64,000 nt of DNA, taken from positions 1-64,000 of the forward strand of contig CAUYUJ010018468.1 of NCBI GenBank assembly GCA_963575745.1. Reading direction: 5' to 3'. The stretch is from Prorocentrum cordatum. Its lineage: Eukaryota > Sar > Dinophyceae > Prorocentrales > Prorocentraceae. The notes below the pieces were generated by a model. That model saw only the letters and a program-made list of their open reading frames with translations. It was not told the DNA's origin and searched no databases. A program made the translations under genes and the position numbers. Below, one piece after another: positions 53,320-63,331 of the stretch. Each line of letters opens with the position of its first letter. The first letter of the stretch is position 1.

Positions 53320-53470
53320 CTGCCAAGCCCTGCAGAATCCCGCAAGATCCTGCAAGGTCCTGCACCCAAGCCCGGGTCAACGCGAAGGATCCTGCAAGAT
53401 GCTGCAGGATCCTGCACCCAAGCCCGGGCCAAGGCGACCCTGGCCCTGCACGATCCTGAAAGATCCGGCG
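53320..53470 (+). repeat. Tandem repeat GATCCTGCACCCAAGCCCGGG
   Basis: CCTGCACCCAAGCCCGGG occurs at about 53360 and 53411 (51 bp apart) within repeated GCAAGATCCTGCA words. The surrounding 52921-53860 is G+C-rich and contains no supported gene. Confidence 0.75.
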
Positions 53471-53864
53471 CTCTAACTGACCCCCGTCTGCCTCGACCTC
53501 CGTCTCAAGGCTCCCGACCAGGGAGAAGGGCTGGACCTCCCCGGAGCCCACGCATCGAAGAGAAGCCGGCTGCCTGGAGGGCCAGGCACCAGGCACCATT
53601 CTGCGCATACGCAGACCGGGCCTGCGCATACGAGGACCAAGATCGACGGCACACCCGGGGGGAAAGTGAGAGCCCCGATGCCCCCACGCCGCGGCAGCGC
53701 ACCGGCGCAGGCGTCCGGGGCAAGAGGATCGGGCGGGGGCCCGGGAGCGGCGTACACGCCTTGTTGGCCAGGCCTGCGCGGGGTATGCACACCGAGCGCA
53801 GGGCCAGAGCCGGACAGGCCAGGATCTTCGGCGCGGGGGCGGCGCAGAGGGCGCCAGGAGCAGG

Positions 53865-53884
53865 AGGAGGAGGAGGAGGAGGAG

Positions 53885-53926
<42 letters not shown>

Positions 53927-53940
53927 AAGGACGAGGACGA

Positions 53941-54023
<83 letters not shown>

Positions 54024-54330
54024 TCGTCGTCGTCGTCGTCGGGAGGGCGAGGCGGGTACGTACGTCGGCGTTCTCGGGCGCCGCCCGCCGACTGTCGGCC
54101 CTGATGGCCGGCGCCCCCCCTGGGTGCAGCGATAGAGAAAAAAGGGAAAAGAAGAAGAAGAAGAAGGAGGAGGAGAAGAGGAAGAATAATAAGAGGAAGA
54201 AGGAGGAGAAGGAGGAGAAGGAGGAAGGAGGAGAAGGAGAAGGAGGAGAAGGAGGAGAAGAGGAAAAGAAGATAAAGAAGGAGAAGGAGGAGAAGAGGAA
54301 GAATAATAAGAGGAAGAAGACGGAATACTT
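53865..54330 (+). repeat. GGACGA/GACGAC and GAAGGAG repeats
   Basis: Purine-rich (GGACGA)n passes into (GAC)n and then (GTC)n at about 54020-54040, which makes a short hairpin of complementary triplets. A GAAGAAGGAGGAGAA block follows at 54145-54330. Confidence 0.85.
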
Positions 54331-54376
54331 CTACTGATGGAGGGCGCCCAGGCCTGGCTGAGACCAAGCGCTGAGA

Positions 54377-54377
<1 letters not shown>

Positions 54378-54410
<33 letters not shown>
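54378..54410 (+). repeat. (AAC)n microsatellite
   Basis: About ten AAC units. A second (AAC)n of about 17 units lies at 55309-55360 beside an A+T-rich stretch. Confidence 0.9.
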
Positions 54411-54639
54411 CACTTTACCCGAACGCTCAGTGTTCTCACCAGTGCCAGGGTTTTCATGCGACGCCAGCCAATACCCCCACTTTGTGGGGGGGCAGTGCAA
54501 GCTCTACCAAATATCCACACGACTCTTCGCCACCACCCACACCCAGCTTCCCGCCCTATGACGTTCGGACACTTCACTTCGTGGCCTGCGGACGACCGTG
54601 GCTACTACACTGGCGTGGAGTACACACCCACAGAAGTTG

Positions 54640-55090
54640 TTAGGACAGCGCGCGCGGGTAGAAATTTTGAAAAGTCGTGCAGGTGTTTTTCGAGGACCTA
54701 CGGTGCGATTCGTGTGATTTTATGATGCGCGGTGCTAAAATTCTTAAGAAGCCCAATGGTTTTTGGAGATTTCGGCGTGCGCGCGCGAAGAAAAAACGAA
54801 TGTGTCCCGCATGGTATTATTTGACAGGGATGATGGCCCTGGCAGGTGCGCAACCGTTGTCGCAGAAGTTCGAAAAAGTTGCTCGCAAAAGCCCGTTTGA
54901 CAGAAATGTTTAAAAAGTGTTGGGTTTCCTACGAATCCGCAAGAGCGCGCGGGATGAGATTTTGACAATTTTTTGTTGAAAAACCATTGGTTTTTTGATG
55001 TTTTTATGTTAAAATCGCTGCGAACACTAAGCTTTTGGAAGGATTTCGTCTTGCGCGCGCGAATGTCCACTTTACCTTATTTTTTGCAAG
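54640..55090 (+). repeat. AT-rich diverged direct repeat, ~290-bp spacing
   Basis: GCGCGCGGGxxGAxATTTTGA at about 54653 recurs at 54947. CCAATGGTTTTTGG...GCGCGCGCGAA at about 54752-54788 recurs around 54982-55062. The unit is A+T-rich with CG-rich GCGCGCGC boxes. No gene is supported. Confidence 0.6.
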
Positions 55091-55308
55091 GGATTCTTGA
55101 AATTTGATTATATTAGAACAAGAAATGTCATTTTATAGTGTTTTTTGCAAGGGAAAACGGATTACAACAAAACAACCGGATCTGGACCCCATCCACTTTT
55201 CTGAAGCTTTCGCGAAAATGATGAAAATGTAGCTGCGGCCTAGGCGCGGCGGGGGGGCCGTGCACCAGGGGCCCCAACAATAATTATTCTTTAGAATTAA
55301 TAATGTTC

Positions 55309-55355
<47 letters not shown>

Positions 55356-55876
55356 AAACAATCATTTTAAGGTTGTTCGCCCTCATCTGCTCGATTGTCC
55401 AATAGCGTCTATTTCCCAAACCCTGGATACACGCCCTCTTCGTCTTCGATCGAACCCCTTTCTGGGGGGGTATACCTTTCTTCCCAGCAGGCCGGGCCCC
55501 GGCAAGCGGCGGGGCGGCCGCGGACCGTCGGCCTGGCCAGCGGAAGCGCTGATCGGCGGGGCGGCCGCGGACCGTCGACCCGACCCCAAGAGGGACGGAC
55601 AGGGGACCGACCACGACGACGACGTCGACGACGACGGCGACGACGACGACGGCGACGATGACGACGAGCGAAAGCGAGAGCGAAAGAGAACGACAGCAGG
55701 GCCACAAGGACACGAAGTAGGCCACGAAGGACAACAGCGGGTACACGAAGGGAACGCGTATGCGGCCACGAAGAGCGCGAACGAGCGGGGGCCACGAAGG
55801 GCAGATAATGCGGGGCCGCAAAAGGCAACGGTGGGGCAACTGAGGGTAGCAACTGGGCCACGCAGGACAGATGCAT

Positions 55877-55934
55877 ATGGGTGGGTGGGTGGGTGGGTGG
55901 GTGGGTGGGTGGGTGGGTGGGTGGGTGGGTGGTG
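55877..55934 (+). repeat. (GGGT)n tract, predicted G-quadruplex
   Basis: Fourteen or so consecutive GGGT units followed by GGTGGTGGTGG. Runs of three G with 1-nt loops are the strongest known G4-forming pattern. Confidence 0.9.
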
Positions 55935-56072
55935 GTGGTGGCTCACACGGGCCGCCGGCGCGGCACGCTGCTTCGGGGCCGAGGGCACCCTCAGGCCACC
56001 CTTGCGCAGGCAGCTTGGGCTCGAAGGTCCGCGCGGCCGCCCCCGTGATGCCCTGCGCCGCTCCACGGTGTG

Positions 56073-56262
56073 AGTATCGTTTACCCGATCCCCATCCCCA
56101 GCGGCGTGGCCTGGGCCCCGCTGGCCGATTGAAGCCCCTAGATGGGGATATGGGCCGTCCCCTTCGGGTTTCGAGGGGCGTATCCCCAACAACTGGGGTG
56201 GAAATCCGGTGGGGGTCTCGAAGGGGACGAGGATGGGGATGGGGGTCGGATAAACGATACTG
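56073..56262. mobile_element. ~190-bp element with 28-bp terminal inverted repeats
   Basis: AGTATCGTTTACCCGATCCC at 56073 (28-bp arm to about 56100) is the reverse complement of about 56235-56262 with two mismatches. The interior is G+C-rich. A GT-AG pair on the plus strand (GTGTGAG at about 56069, CGCCAG at about 56277) and a GC donor on the minus strand lie at its edges. A non-autonomous or introner-type element is possible. Confidence 0.6.
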
Positions 56263-56277
56263 ACTGTACTCGCCAGG

Positions 56278-56390
56278 GGAGGGGTGGCCGCCCGCCTGCT
56301 GTACGAGGTGATCCGCACGCCCACCAGCACCTCGGCGGCCTCCTCCAGCCGCCCCAGCTGCTGCAGCACCTGCGCGGGCCGCAGTTGGCG
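56278..56390 (-). CDS. Possible exon, helical
   Basis: The minus strand reads AQVLQQLGRLEEAAEVLVGV and ITSYSRRAA next to the inverted-repeat element. The helical heptad-like text stands out from flanking CGTCG repeats (56400-56560). No start or stop can be assigned. Confidence 0.25.
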
Positions 56391-56799
56391 ACCGCCGCCG
56401 CGGCCATCACCGCCGCCGCCGACGTCGGTTTCGACGTCGTCGGTCGTCGTCCTCGCCGCTCGCTCGTCGCTCGCTCGTCGCCGGCGTCGGCTCGGAGATC
56501 GACGTCGTCGTCGACGTCCTCGCCTGCGTCGACGTCGACGACGACGTCGCCGCCGTGGGCGCGTGGCCGCCTGCGGGCCGAGCTGGCGGCCCTGTTCCCC
56601 GAGCTCGGCCTCCGGGGCCCCGCGCCGGGCTCCGGGACCAGTAGGGGGCGCTCCGAGAGGAGGCCCCCGAGCGGGCGCGTCTCCGTAAGGAGAGGAAGCG
56701 GAAGGGTGGACCACTGGGAGGGAGGAAGACAAATAGACGGAGGACGAGAAGTAAAAGGGGATGCGGAGGAAGACTGGGAATTCTGGGGGAGATGCGAAG

Positions 56800-57543
56800 C
56801 ATGAGAACAATGTTGCAGCTCGGCGCACATGACTCCAGCGCGTGAAGCGTGGACCCCGAACAGTGACTCCGTGCGTTCTATGGGATGCAATCCTTAAGGG
56901 GCAAACTGGTGGGATTCAATGCGGGGCGAGACCTCTCAGGCACAGAATCCGCGGTGCAATACGCGGGGCGCGATTGGATGCGGTGCAAGGGGTGCCATAT
57001 GTATAATGAATACATGCTATGGGGTTTGTGGGATGGTATACCACGTGCGCTGTCGGGAACAATTCGGTTCATTGCAACGAACGAACGTGATCTAGGCGGG
57101 GGGTCCTATTGGTGGGACGCTACCGGTGTGACCCTATGGACGGGACCCTATGAGTAAGACCTTCCAAGTAGGAGCCTTATCATCCGAACGCAAACAAAGA
57201 AAACATCCTGATAGAACCCACGATTTCACTGCGAATCAGAACCCGTAGCGCCGTTTCCCGAAACGCCCCAAAGATGACCCTGCATGCATTTCCCTGTGTC
57301 GCTGGCACGGTGGTGTGATTTGCTGCAGGGAGATGGAGCAAGAACTCCTACGGGGACCCTGCCATCTTGCGGCAGCAGCAGGAGAGACAAGTGATTTATC
57401 ATTGAGCCAAAAATGGTCACCGAGCATAGTCAACTCGCTCGGAAACTGAATGCTAAGCCTATTTTCGAAAATACAGGAGACCTGCCACACTGGTCAAGAT
57501 TTCTCCTAGGTTTAGCAGCCCTGTTGCTGCCCGTGTCCCCTTC
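56800..57543. other. Spacer 3' of the retroelement
   Basis: Unique sequence with no supported gene. If the retroelement has a long terminal repeat, its 3' copy should lie here. I could not find a matching 5' copy because that end is outside the window. Confidence 0.4.
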
Positions 57544-58695
57544 TCATCTGGCAATTCTACGCCACGGCACCCCTGCCGCGACCTCAATCTGATCTAAACG
57601 AAACAGTACGGATCGGAAAAGAGACGGCACAGGCCACAAAGAAAGAGACGATTGATAGTGGTGAGACAAGGTGGAACTCACGACAGGAATGGAGGCAGGG
57701 AGAGAGGAGAAGGAGGGAGAACCGACCGAAGCCCCGCCAACCACCGACCAGCCCTTCGGGTCCAGGAACTCGCTCCAAGTGACAAGCTGCTGGTTCCGGG
57801 ACAGCACTTGGCGGGAGGCGGCCTGGGATCTGCACATGAGATCTTGGGTGACGCGTCTGCTCTCTACTTCTGAGCTCTCGTCGATTAAAACAATTCGACC
57901 GTTGATCATCAGGTCGAATAGAGCAGCGCTCCCCTTCGTAATCTCATCCTTGGCGAGACAGCCGACTGGCATGCGCCCACGTGGAATCCATCTCACATGG
58001 CCTCTCGCTCGCTCTAGAAACTCACGGATGATGGCCAAATCCAACGCAGTACGTCGGTCCCGGGCGCTGGCGTTTCCCTCCTTCTGCATCATGTCGTAGA
58101 TAGACTGGGCGTCGACGACGTGTACTTGGCGCTCCCGGGATCCCAAAGAACAGTCCCTCCTGAGGACGGCGGTAAATGGACTGGAAGCCCGGGCGCAATC
58201 TGGAAGGTCGACATCTCGAAACACGACATCACGATACAGCACCTGAAGGTACTCTACTTCAGCCACTGCTGCCGACAGCGCCTGTGTCTCACCAGCCAGG
58301 GTCGACGGCGCTTCGCGCCTGAGCTTGCAGCTGCGCCAGCCGAGAATCGATGCCCGGACAGCCTGGTTCTCGATCACAGACTTGTCTGCTGCCAGCACCA
58401 TCCAGGCTCCCTGGGTGGAGTCCACGGCAGTCCTCGGTCGTCGTCCAGACCGCCCGTAGATCCTACCCCATCCCGCGTCAGAAAAGGACACGAAGGACAT
58501 CTCCTCTGGGTCTAGGCGCCAAGTAGTCAGGCCACGTGACGCCGCAGCACGAAGGTGTCTCACGAACTTGTTGGCGTTCATGACATCTCTGGTAGTCAGG
58601 GCTCGGAGCTCACTGGCCAGGACACTAGCAGCTCCAGCGGCCTCTGGACGCGACTCTCCCCCGACCCAGCTAAAATCATAAACCAAGGGCCGCAA
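57544..58695 (-). CDS. Copia-type RNase H domain
   Basis: RNase H cleaves the RNA of RNA:DNA hybrids during reverse transcription. The four acidic positions are visible: FVSFSDAGWG, LAGETQALSAAVAEVEYL, VVDAQSIYDMM and ALDLAIIREFL. GESRPEAAGAASVLASELRA just upstream is the usual lead-in from the reverse transcriptase thumb. The frame overlaps the reverse transcriptase frame by about 20 nt and joins it through a frameshift near 58690. The region after about residue 290 (SEFLDPKGW onward) becomes low-complexity, and the stop is at 57544. Confidence 0.85.
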   Translation of the reverse strand: MRPLVYDFSWVGGESRPEAAGAASVLASELRALTTRDVMNANKFVRHLRAAASRGLTTWRLDPEEMSFVSFSDAGWGRIYGRSGRRPRTAVDSTQGAWMVLAADKSVIENQAVRASILGWRSCKLRREAPSTLAGETQALSAAVAEVEYLQVLYRDVVFRDVDLPDCARASSPFTAVLRRDCSLGSRERQVHVVDAQSIYDMMQKEGNASARDRRTALDLAIIREFLERARGHVRWIPRGRMPVGCLAKDEITKGSAALFDLMINGRIVLIDESSEVESRRVTQDLMCRSQAASRQVLSRNQQLVTWSEFLDPKGWSVVGGASVGSPSFSSLPASIPVVSSTLSHHYQSSLSLWPVPSLFRSVLFRLDQIEVAAGVPWRRIAR

Positions 58696-59505
58696 AGCTC
58701 GAAACGCAGATTCTTCCAGGGCGGGACCCTTCTAGGCGAGACGTCCTCGGGCCATGGAAAGCGGTTTGATTTCCTCCAGGATGCAATTTCTCCTGATCGG
58801 TAATCGTCTTCTGGGCGGCCATCGCGATCCGTCGGCCCGAGGCCTCTACCAGCCCGGAGTGACAGTCACGAAATTTCCCGAGCCGAAATCGACTGTTCTG
58901 CACTTTTCGGAGCCACGCCCTGGACGTAGGACTGTCGCTGGCGATCATAAAGTCATCAACCTCTAGCAGCATCACGTTGGAAATCCCACCTTCATCATAG
59001 CGCACCCACCAGCAAGGCTCGAGCAAACTTCGGGTGAAGCCGCGTTGTTCTAAATACTTGATGACAGTGCGCCTCCAAGCCATGGGAGCGCCATCCAGGC
59101 CGTATACAATCACTAAAAGGCGCATGAGCGACCCCGGTTCCAAACTGATGCCCTCGCACGGTTCCACGTAGACTTCACCCTGGGCGCGACGCATCCTGTC
59201 TGATCGACAGCACGCGTTCCCCACGTCTGCAACGTCTCCGAGAAAGCCTTCGTTCATAACCACTTGGATGAACATCATTATGGACGATGTCTGCGGGGTG
59301 AGAACGCACACTTCCAGGGCGCCTGAGTCGGGGTCACGTGGCCGTGAGCACACCATCTGGACTTTGCCACCGGCTGCGCGAACGTTCCCTCCGTCGGCTT
59401 CCACCTGCGAACCATTCGGCTGGACGCGACTCTGTCGGTCCGCAATCTACGAATCTCCGTGGCAGGGCCTGGCGGAACGACCCCCACAGCTCCCGCGGCC
59501 TTCAT
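58676..59505 (-). CDS. Copia-type reverse transcriptase, frameshifted
   Basis: Conserved blocks run in order. RRWKP and AKSRWCAHGH (one frame, about 59395-59500) are followed, after a frame change near 59385, by DPDSGALEVCVLTPQTSSIM. Next come DVADVGNACCRSDRM (motif A region), GEVYVEPCEG, VYGLDGAPMAW and LLEVDDFMIASD (the YxDD-type catalytic box, here with VDD). It ends at 58676, where the RNase H frame takes over. Catalytic aspartates are present, but the frame breaks argue against a working copy. Confidence 0.85.
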
Positions 59506-60867
59506 GCCCCCCCGCTCACTGTTGTCAGCGATCTCGAACTTCGCTCTCAGCGGGCGCGAGCCGCTTCAGAATTATCCCCCCGCCTCTGCTCGCGGCGGAC
59601 ACGCGATCCTCGTCGCGACTCTTCTCGACCGACTACTCCGGGAACACATCCTGGGCAGGGGGGGCCTGGACACCATGGCCACAAAGCAGAAACGCCCAGA
59701 AATCCCCACCCCTCTCTCTTCCTCCACAATCCCAGGGCGGGGAGGGGACCGACTCCTCCCACCGCGGCCCTCGATGGCCTCTACCCTCTCAGATACGGAG
59801 CGCTGGGCCTCCGCCCCGGCGGCAACGCTGCGACTCCTCGGCTCAGCGCCCGTCTCGGATGCCGACTCGCCTAGAGGGCTGACAGGGGAAGGGGGGGACT
59901 CCCGAAAGAGAAAGGGAGAGGGCACGAACTCCCCAGAGGACGGATCCTCGGGCCCCTCGATCCCCATCCTCTTCGCGTCGGGAGGGCTGCTGGCGGCTCT
60001 CGCCACTCGGCCCCGCGCAGGGGCACGTCCGAGGGCCGCTGCAGCCTCTGGGCCCTCGGGCGCCCCTCTCCGACGTCAGGGGCCCCTGCGGCCGAGACTT
60101 CCCCAGCAATGCAGGGCAATGGCGAGCAGAAAACATTTCGGTATAGGTTTTAGATAGGTTCAAAAGCAGGTTCGGGAGATAGGTTCGCAAGCATAGTAGG
60201 TTCCAGGAAAAAGGTGCAACGCGCGGGGAAAACGTGTCATCGGGCATATAGCCTCCCGTTACTGGGTTTGCCAAAGCGCGTCGGCGCAAATGCCGCGGGC
60301 AGCTAAGTTGGCGAAGCGAATCCGCCAAAGTAGCCCTGGCAGGTGCACCCGGGGACGCTCCCTGGCCGCAGTAACCCCGCCAAGAAGGTTTGCAATTGAA
60401 AGGGCGCCAGGGCTGCATTTCAGGCAGGGGCCGCGACACTTTTCGCGCGATGCGCCCTCGGGCACTAAACATAGAAAATTATCGAGAGCGGCTGCGGAGA
60501 AGACCTCCGCAAACGCGACCCGCCAGAAAAGCAGCCACGACAATGGGTGACCCAAAAATCAATCGGGGCAGCCCCAGCAAACTGCCACGGCGCACAACGC
60601 AATGTAAGGAATCCTGGACAAGCCGGGCCGCCACCAACAATCACCACCCCAGCAAAACCCCCATGCCGTGTCCCGGCGGGGTTCGGACACGCTATGGCTC
60701 CTCCTCATTATCACGGCCGCCCCACCAGAGGTCATTCTGCCCTCCCCAAAGCCACTCGTCATCAATCACATCATGCTTCCCATCATCGCCCCCCTTGCCT
60801 CACCATCCTCTCCCTCGTCAGCCGCAGCATCCATGTTCTCATCCTCCTGCCCCCGATCCTCCCCGTC

Positions 60868-61215
60868 CCCCCCTCCTCCTCCTCCTCCTCCTCCTCCTCC
60901 TCCTCCTCCTCTTCCTCCTCCTCCTCCTCCTACTCCTCCTCCTCCTCGTATTCCCCCTCTTGTTCCTACCTTTGCTCCCTCATCCTCCCTTCGCCCGCCC
61001 CTCATCCTCCACCCGATCCTCCGGATCCTCTTGGTCCTCCCCCTCCTCCCCCTCTCTCCTGTTCCTCCTTCCTCCTGGCCCTCCGTTTCCTCGACCTGGC
61101 TCTCCTCCTCCTCCTCCTCCTCGTCTTCTTCCTCCTCCACATCCCCCTCCCGGCTCACCTCGTCCACCTCCTCCTCCTCCAACATTCCTCTTCCTCCTCT
61201 TCCTCCCCCACATTC
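60868..61215 (+). repeat. CTC-rich microsatellite
   Basis: Pyrimidine triplet repeat. The open frames across it on both strands are artefacts. Confidence 0.85.
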
Positions 61216-61264
61216 TCCTCCACCTCCTACCTTCAATCCCTGACCCTCCATGCTTCCGAAAACA

Positions 61265-61475
61265 ATGTGAAGTAGGTTTGAAATAGGTTTGAAGTAGGTT
61301 TGAAATAGGTTTGAAGTAGGTTTGAAGTAGGTTTGAACTAGGTTTGAAATAGGTTTGAAGTAGGTTTGAAGTAGGTTTGAAACCTACTTTGAGGCCCCCC
61401 AAACCTACTTTGAGGCCCCTAAAACCTACTTTGAGGCCTCCGAAACCTACATTGCGCTACCGAACACCTACTTTT
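61265..61475 (+). repeat. GTAGGTTTGAA array facing its own inverse
   Basis: Eleven or so units of (G/A)TAGGTTTGAA (61268-61380) are followed directly by AAACCTACTTTGAGGC units (61380-61475), so the block can fold into a long hairpin. Single CCTACTT words continue to 61550 and at 62925-62970. Confidence 0.85.
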
Positions 61476-61479
61476 GGAG

Positions 61480-62940
61480 CCCGGAAACTTTCTTTGGAAC
61501 CTACTTTGCAAAAACAAATTCTGCAAACCTACTTTCCGACCTACTTTGGGGGCGCGGTTCCTTGAAACATCAGCGCACGCTTGCCCGAGCCTTTCCCAGA
61601 AGTCGCCCCCGGGGGTGGCGCGCCAGAAAAGGAATCTGCGAAGTACCCCCAGAAGGTGAACAAACCCAAAACACTTGCAGGTTGCCCCCGACAGGCGGGA
61701 GCCCCCCAAAGGGGGCGGTCTCCCCCCCCCCCCCGAGGGTCGAGGATCGAGCGCGCGATTTCGCTGTCGGGCGACAAGCGAACGTACCGCGACAGGAAAG
61801 GGCCTTTTGGCGGCCCCCCCCGCTGGCGGGCACGGGGCCGCCGCCTGGCGCCCTAGGTTCTTCAGAAACCAAACCTGATGCGGCCGCCCCCCGCCCCCCG
61901 GGGCCCCTCCGGGCCCGGCCCGACGGAGGCGCCACTCCCCTTCCGTTTCTCTTTCCTCCCCCCACCTCTCTCCACCTCCTCTTCTCTTTCACGCGTCCTC
62001 ATTATTCCAGCCTCCTTCCACCTCCTCCCCCCGGAAACGCCACCTCCCCCCTACCCGCCTTCTGGAGCCCCCCCCCCCTCCCGTTTCTCACCTTATTGAC
62101 CTTCCTGGTCCTCCCTCTCGTCCCCCCCCCTCTCCCTTGCTCGGGCCCGCGGCCCTCGCCCCGCCCTCCATGCCCCACTTCCCGCCGTGGTCAGACCAAG
62201 GGGGAAACGCAATGCCCCCAGATCTCAGGACGGAGGTGGTTTAGAGCGCTTCCTGTTCCAACAACCCCCAGTCTTCCCTTCGGGGATGGATGCACCCCTC
62301 CCCCCCCTCCTTCCGGGGTCTGCAATGGGGGGGGCGGCGGGTCGCTGGAGCGCCCGAGACGGTCAAAGATAGAGCCGGCATGACCTCGCAGAATGCAACG
62401 CGGTCTCACAGATGGTTCAAGATAGCCCAAGATGGATCAACATTGTTTCCCGCATGCTCCAAGAAACCCAAATACCGCTCCGAGACCGCCCCAAGTGGCC
62501 GCGGAGCCACCCAATAACACCCCCGAGAAGCCGAAATCTTTCCAAATCGTACGAGACACGAACGAATTTGGCCTTTTGGCCCATGCGCTTCCGAAGACTT
62601 TGGAAGCCTGAAGATAAGCCCCGAAGGAGTCCAGAAGAACCCAAGACAGCGCACTTCACGAATTACTCGGCTGGTTTGCTAGCAGAAGCCGCGCCTTGCC
62701 GGCGGCATTCCAGCATTTCCCCGAGAAGCTTGTTTGGAAAATATCATTACTGACCCGATCCCGACAAGTTACTTTTGATATTGTGTTCCCAACAACCTTC
62801 CCTGGAAAGCTACTTTTGCACATGAATGTCGCATTCCTTTCCCCTGAAAGCTTCTCGCGGCAATCGGTTTCGCCATCCTTTCCCTTCGAGTTACCTGCGC
62901 CGACCACTGTTGCCAGGCGCGCTGCAGACCTACTTCGCCG
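61480..62940. other. Interior of the insertion, no gene recognised
   Basis: Low-complexity G+C-rich sequence to about 62350 (runs of C at 61720-61735 and of G and C around 62300-62335), then more balanced unique sequence. Overlapping frames on both strands lack protein-like character. Confidence 0.4.
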
Positions 62941-63331
62941 ACCTACTTCAGGAGCTACTCTAAACCTACTTCATTTGTTTTGCGCCTCAAACAAGCCCTG
63001 CATTCAAAGGGAAGTCTCGGCCCTGCGGCAGACGGCGGAGTAGGCAGAGGGGGAGAGGAGGGAACTTCGTCGACCATGGGAGTCTCGGGCTCCCCGATCT
63101 CTCCTGGAGGTGAGGGCGGAGAGGTACGAGAGGAAATCGGTCCCCGCTCGGCACTGGGCTCTCCCTCCTCGGAGATGAGGGGCAGCCGAATCCGCTCGGA
63201 GCCTGCCTGGGCGGCTGCCGATCCGGCCTCGGGCGCGGGCGGACGGGTGGCACCGCGCAGTGGGAGAAGAGCGGGACCAGAGGAAGAAGAAGACCGGGGG
63301 GGGAACGAAGTCGGAAAGGGGGTTCGGCGAG

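Larger units (their letters stand above)
60084..63027. mobile_element. 2.9-kb insertion bounded by inverted repeats
   Basis: The plus strand at 60084-60150 (GCCGAGACTTCCC, AATGCAGGGC, then AGGTTxxAGxTAGGTT) matches the reverse complement of about 62950-63027. The similarity falls off outside. The interior has no recognisable transposase. It holds a CTC microsatellite (60868-60960), an AGGTTTGAAGT array and G/C-rich low-complexity sequence. It lies where the copia integrase-reverse transcriptase linker should be. Confidence 0.5.

Noticed and set aside
53505-54500. 331- and 479-codon minus-strand ORFs
   Set aside because: Composed of GAC/GGA repeat translation and G+C-rich spacer.
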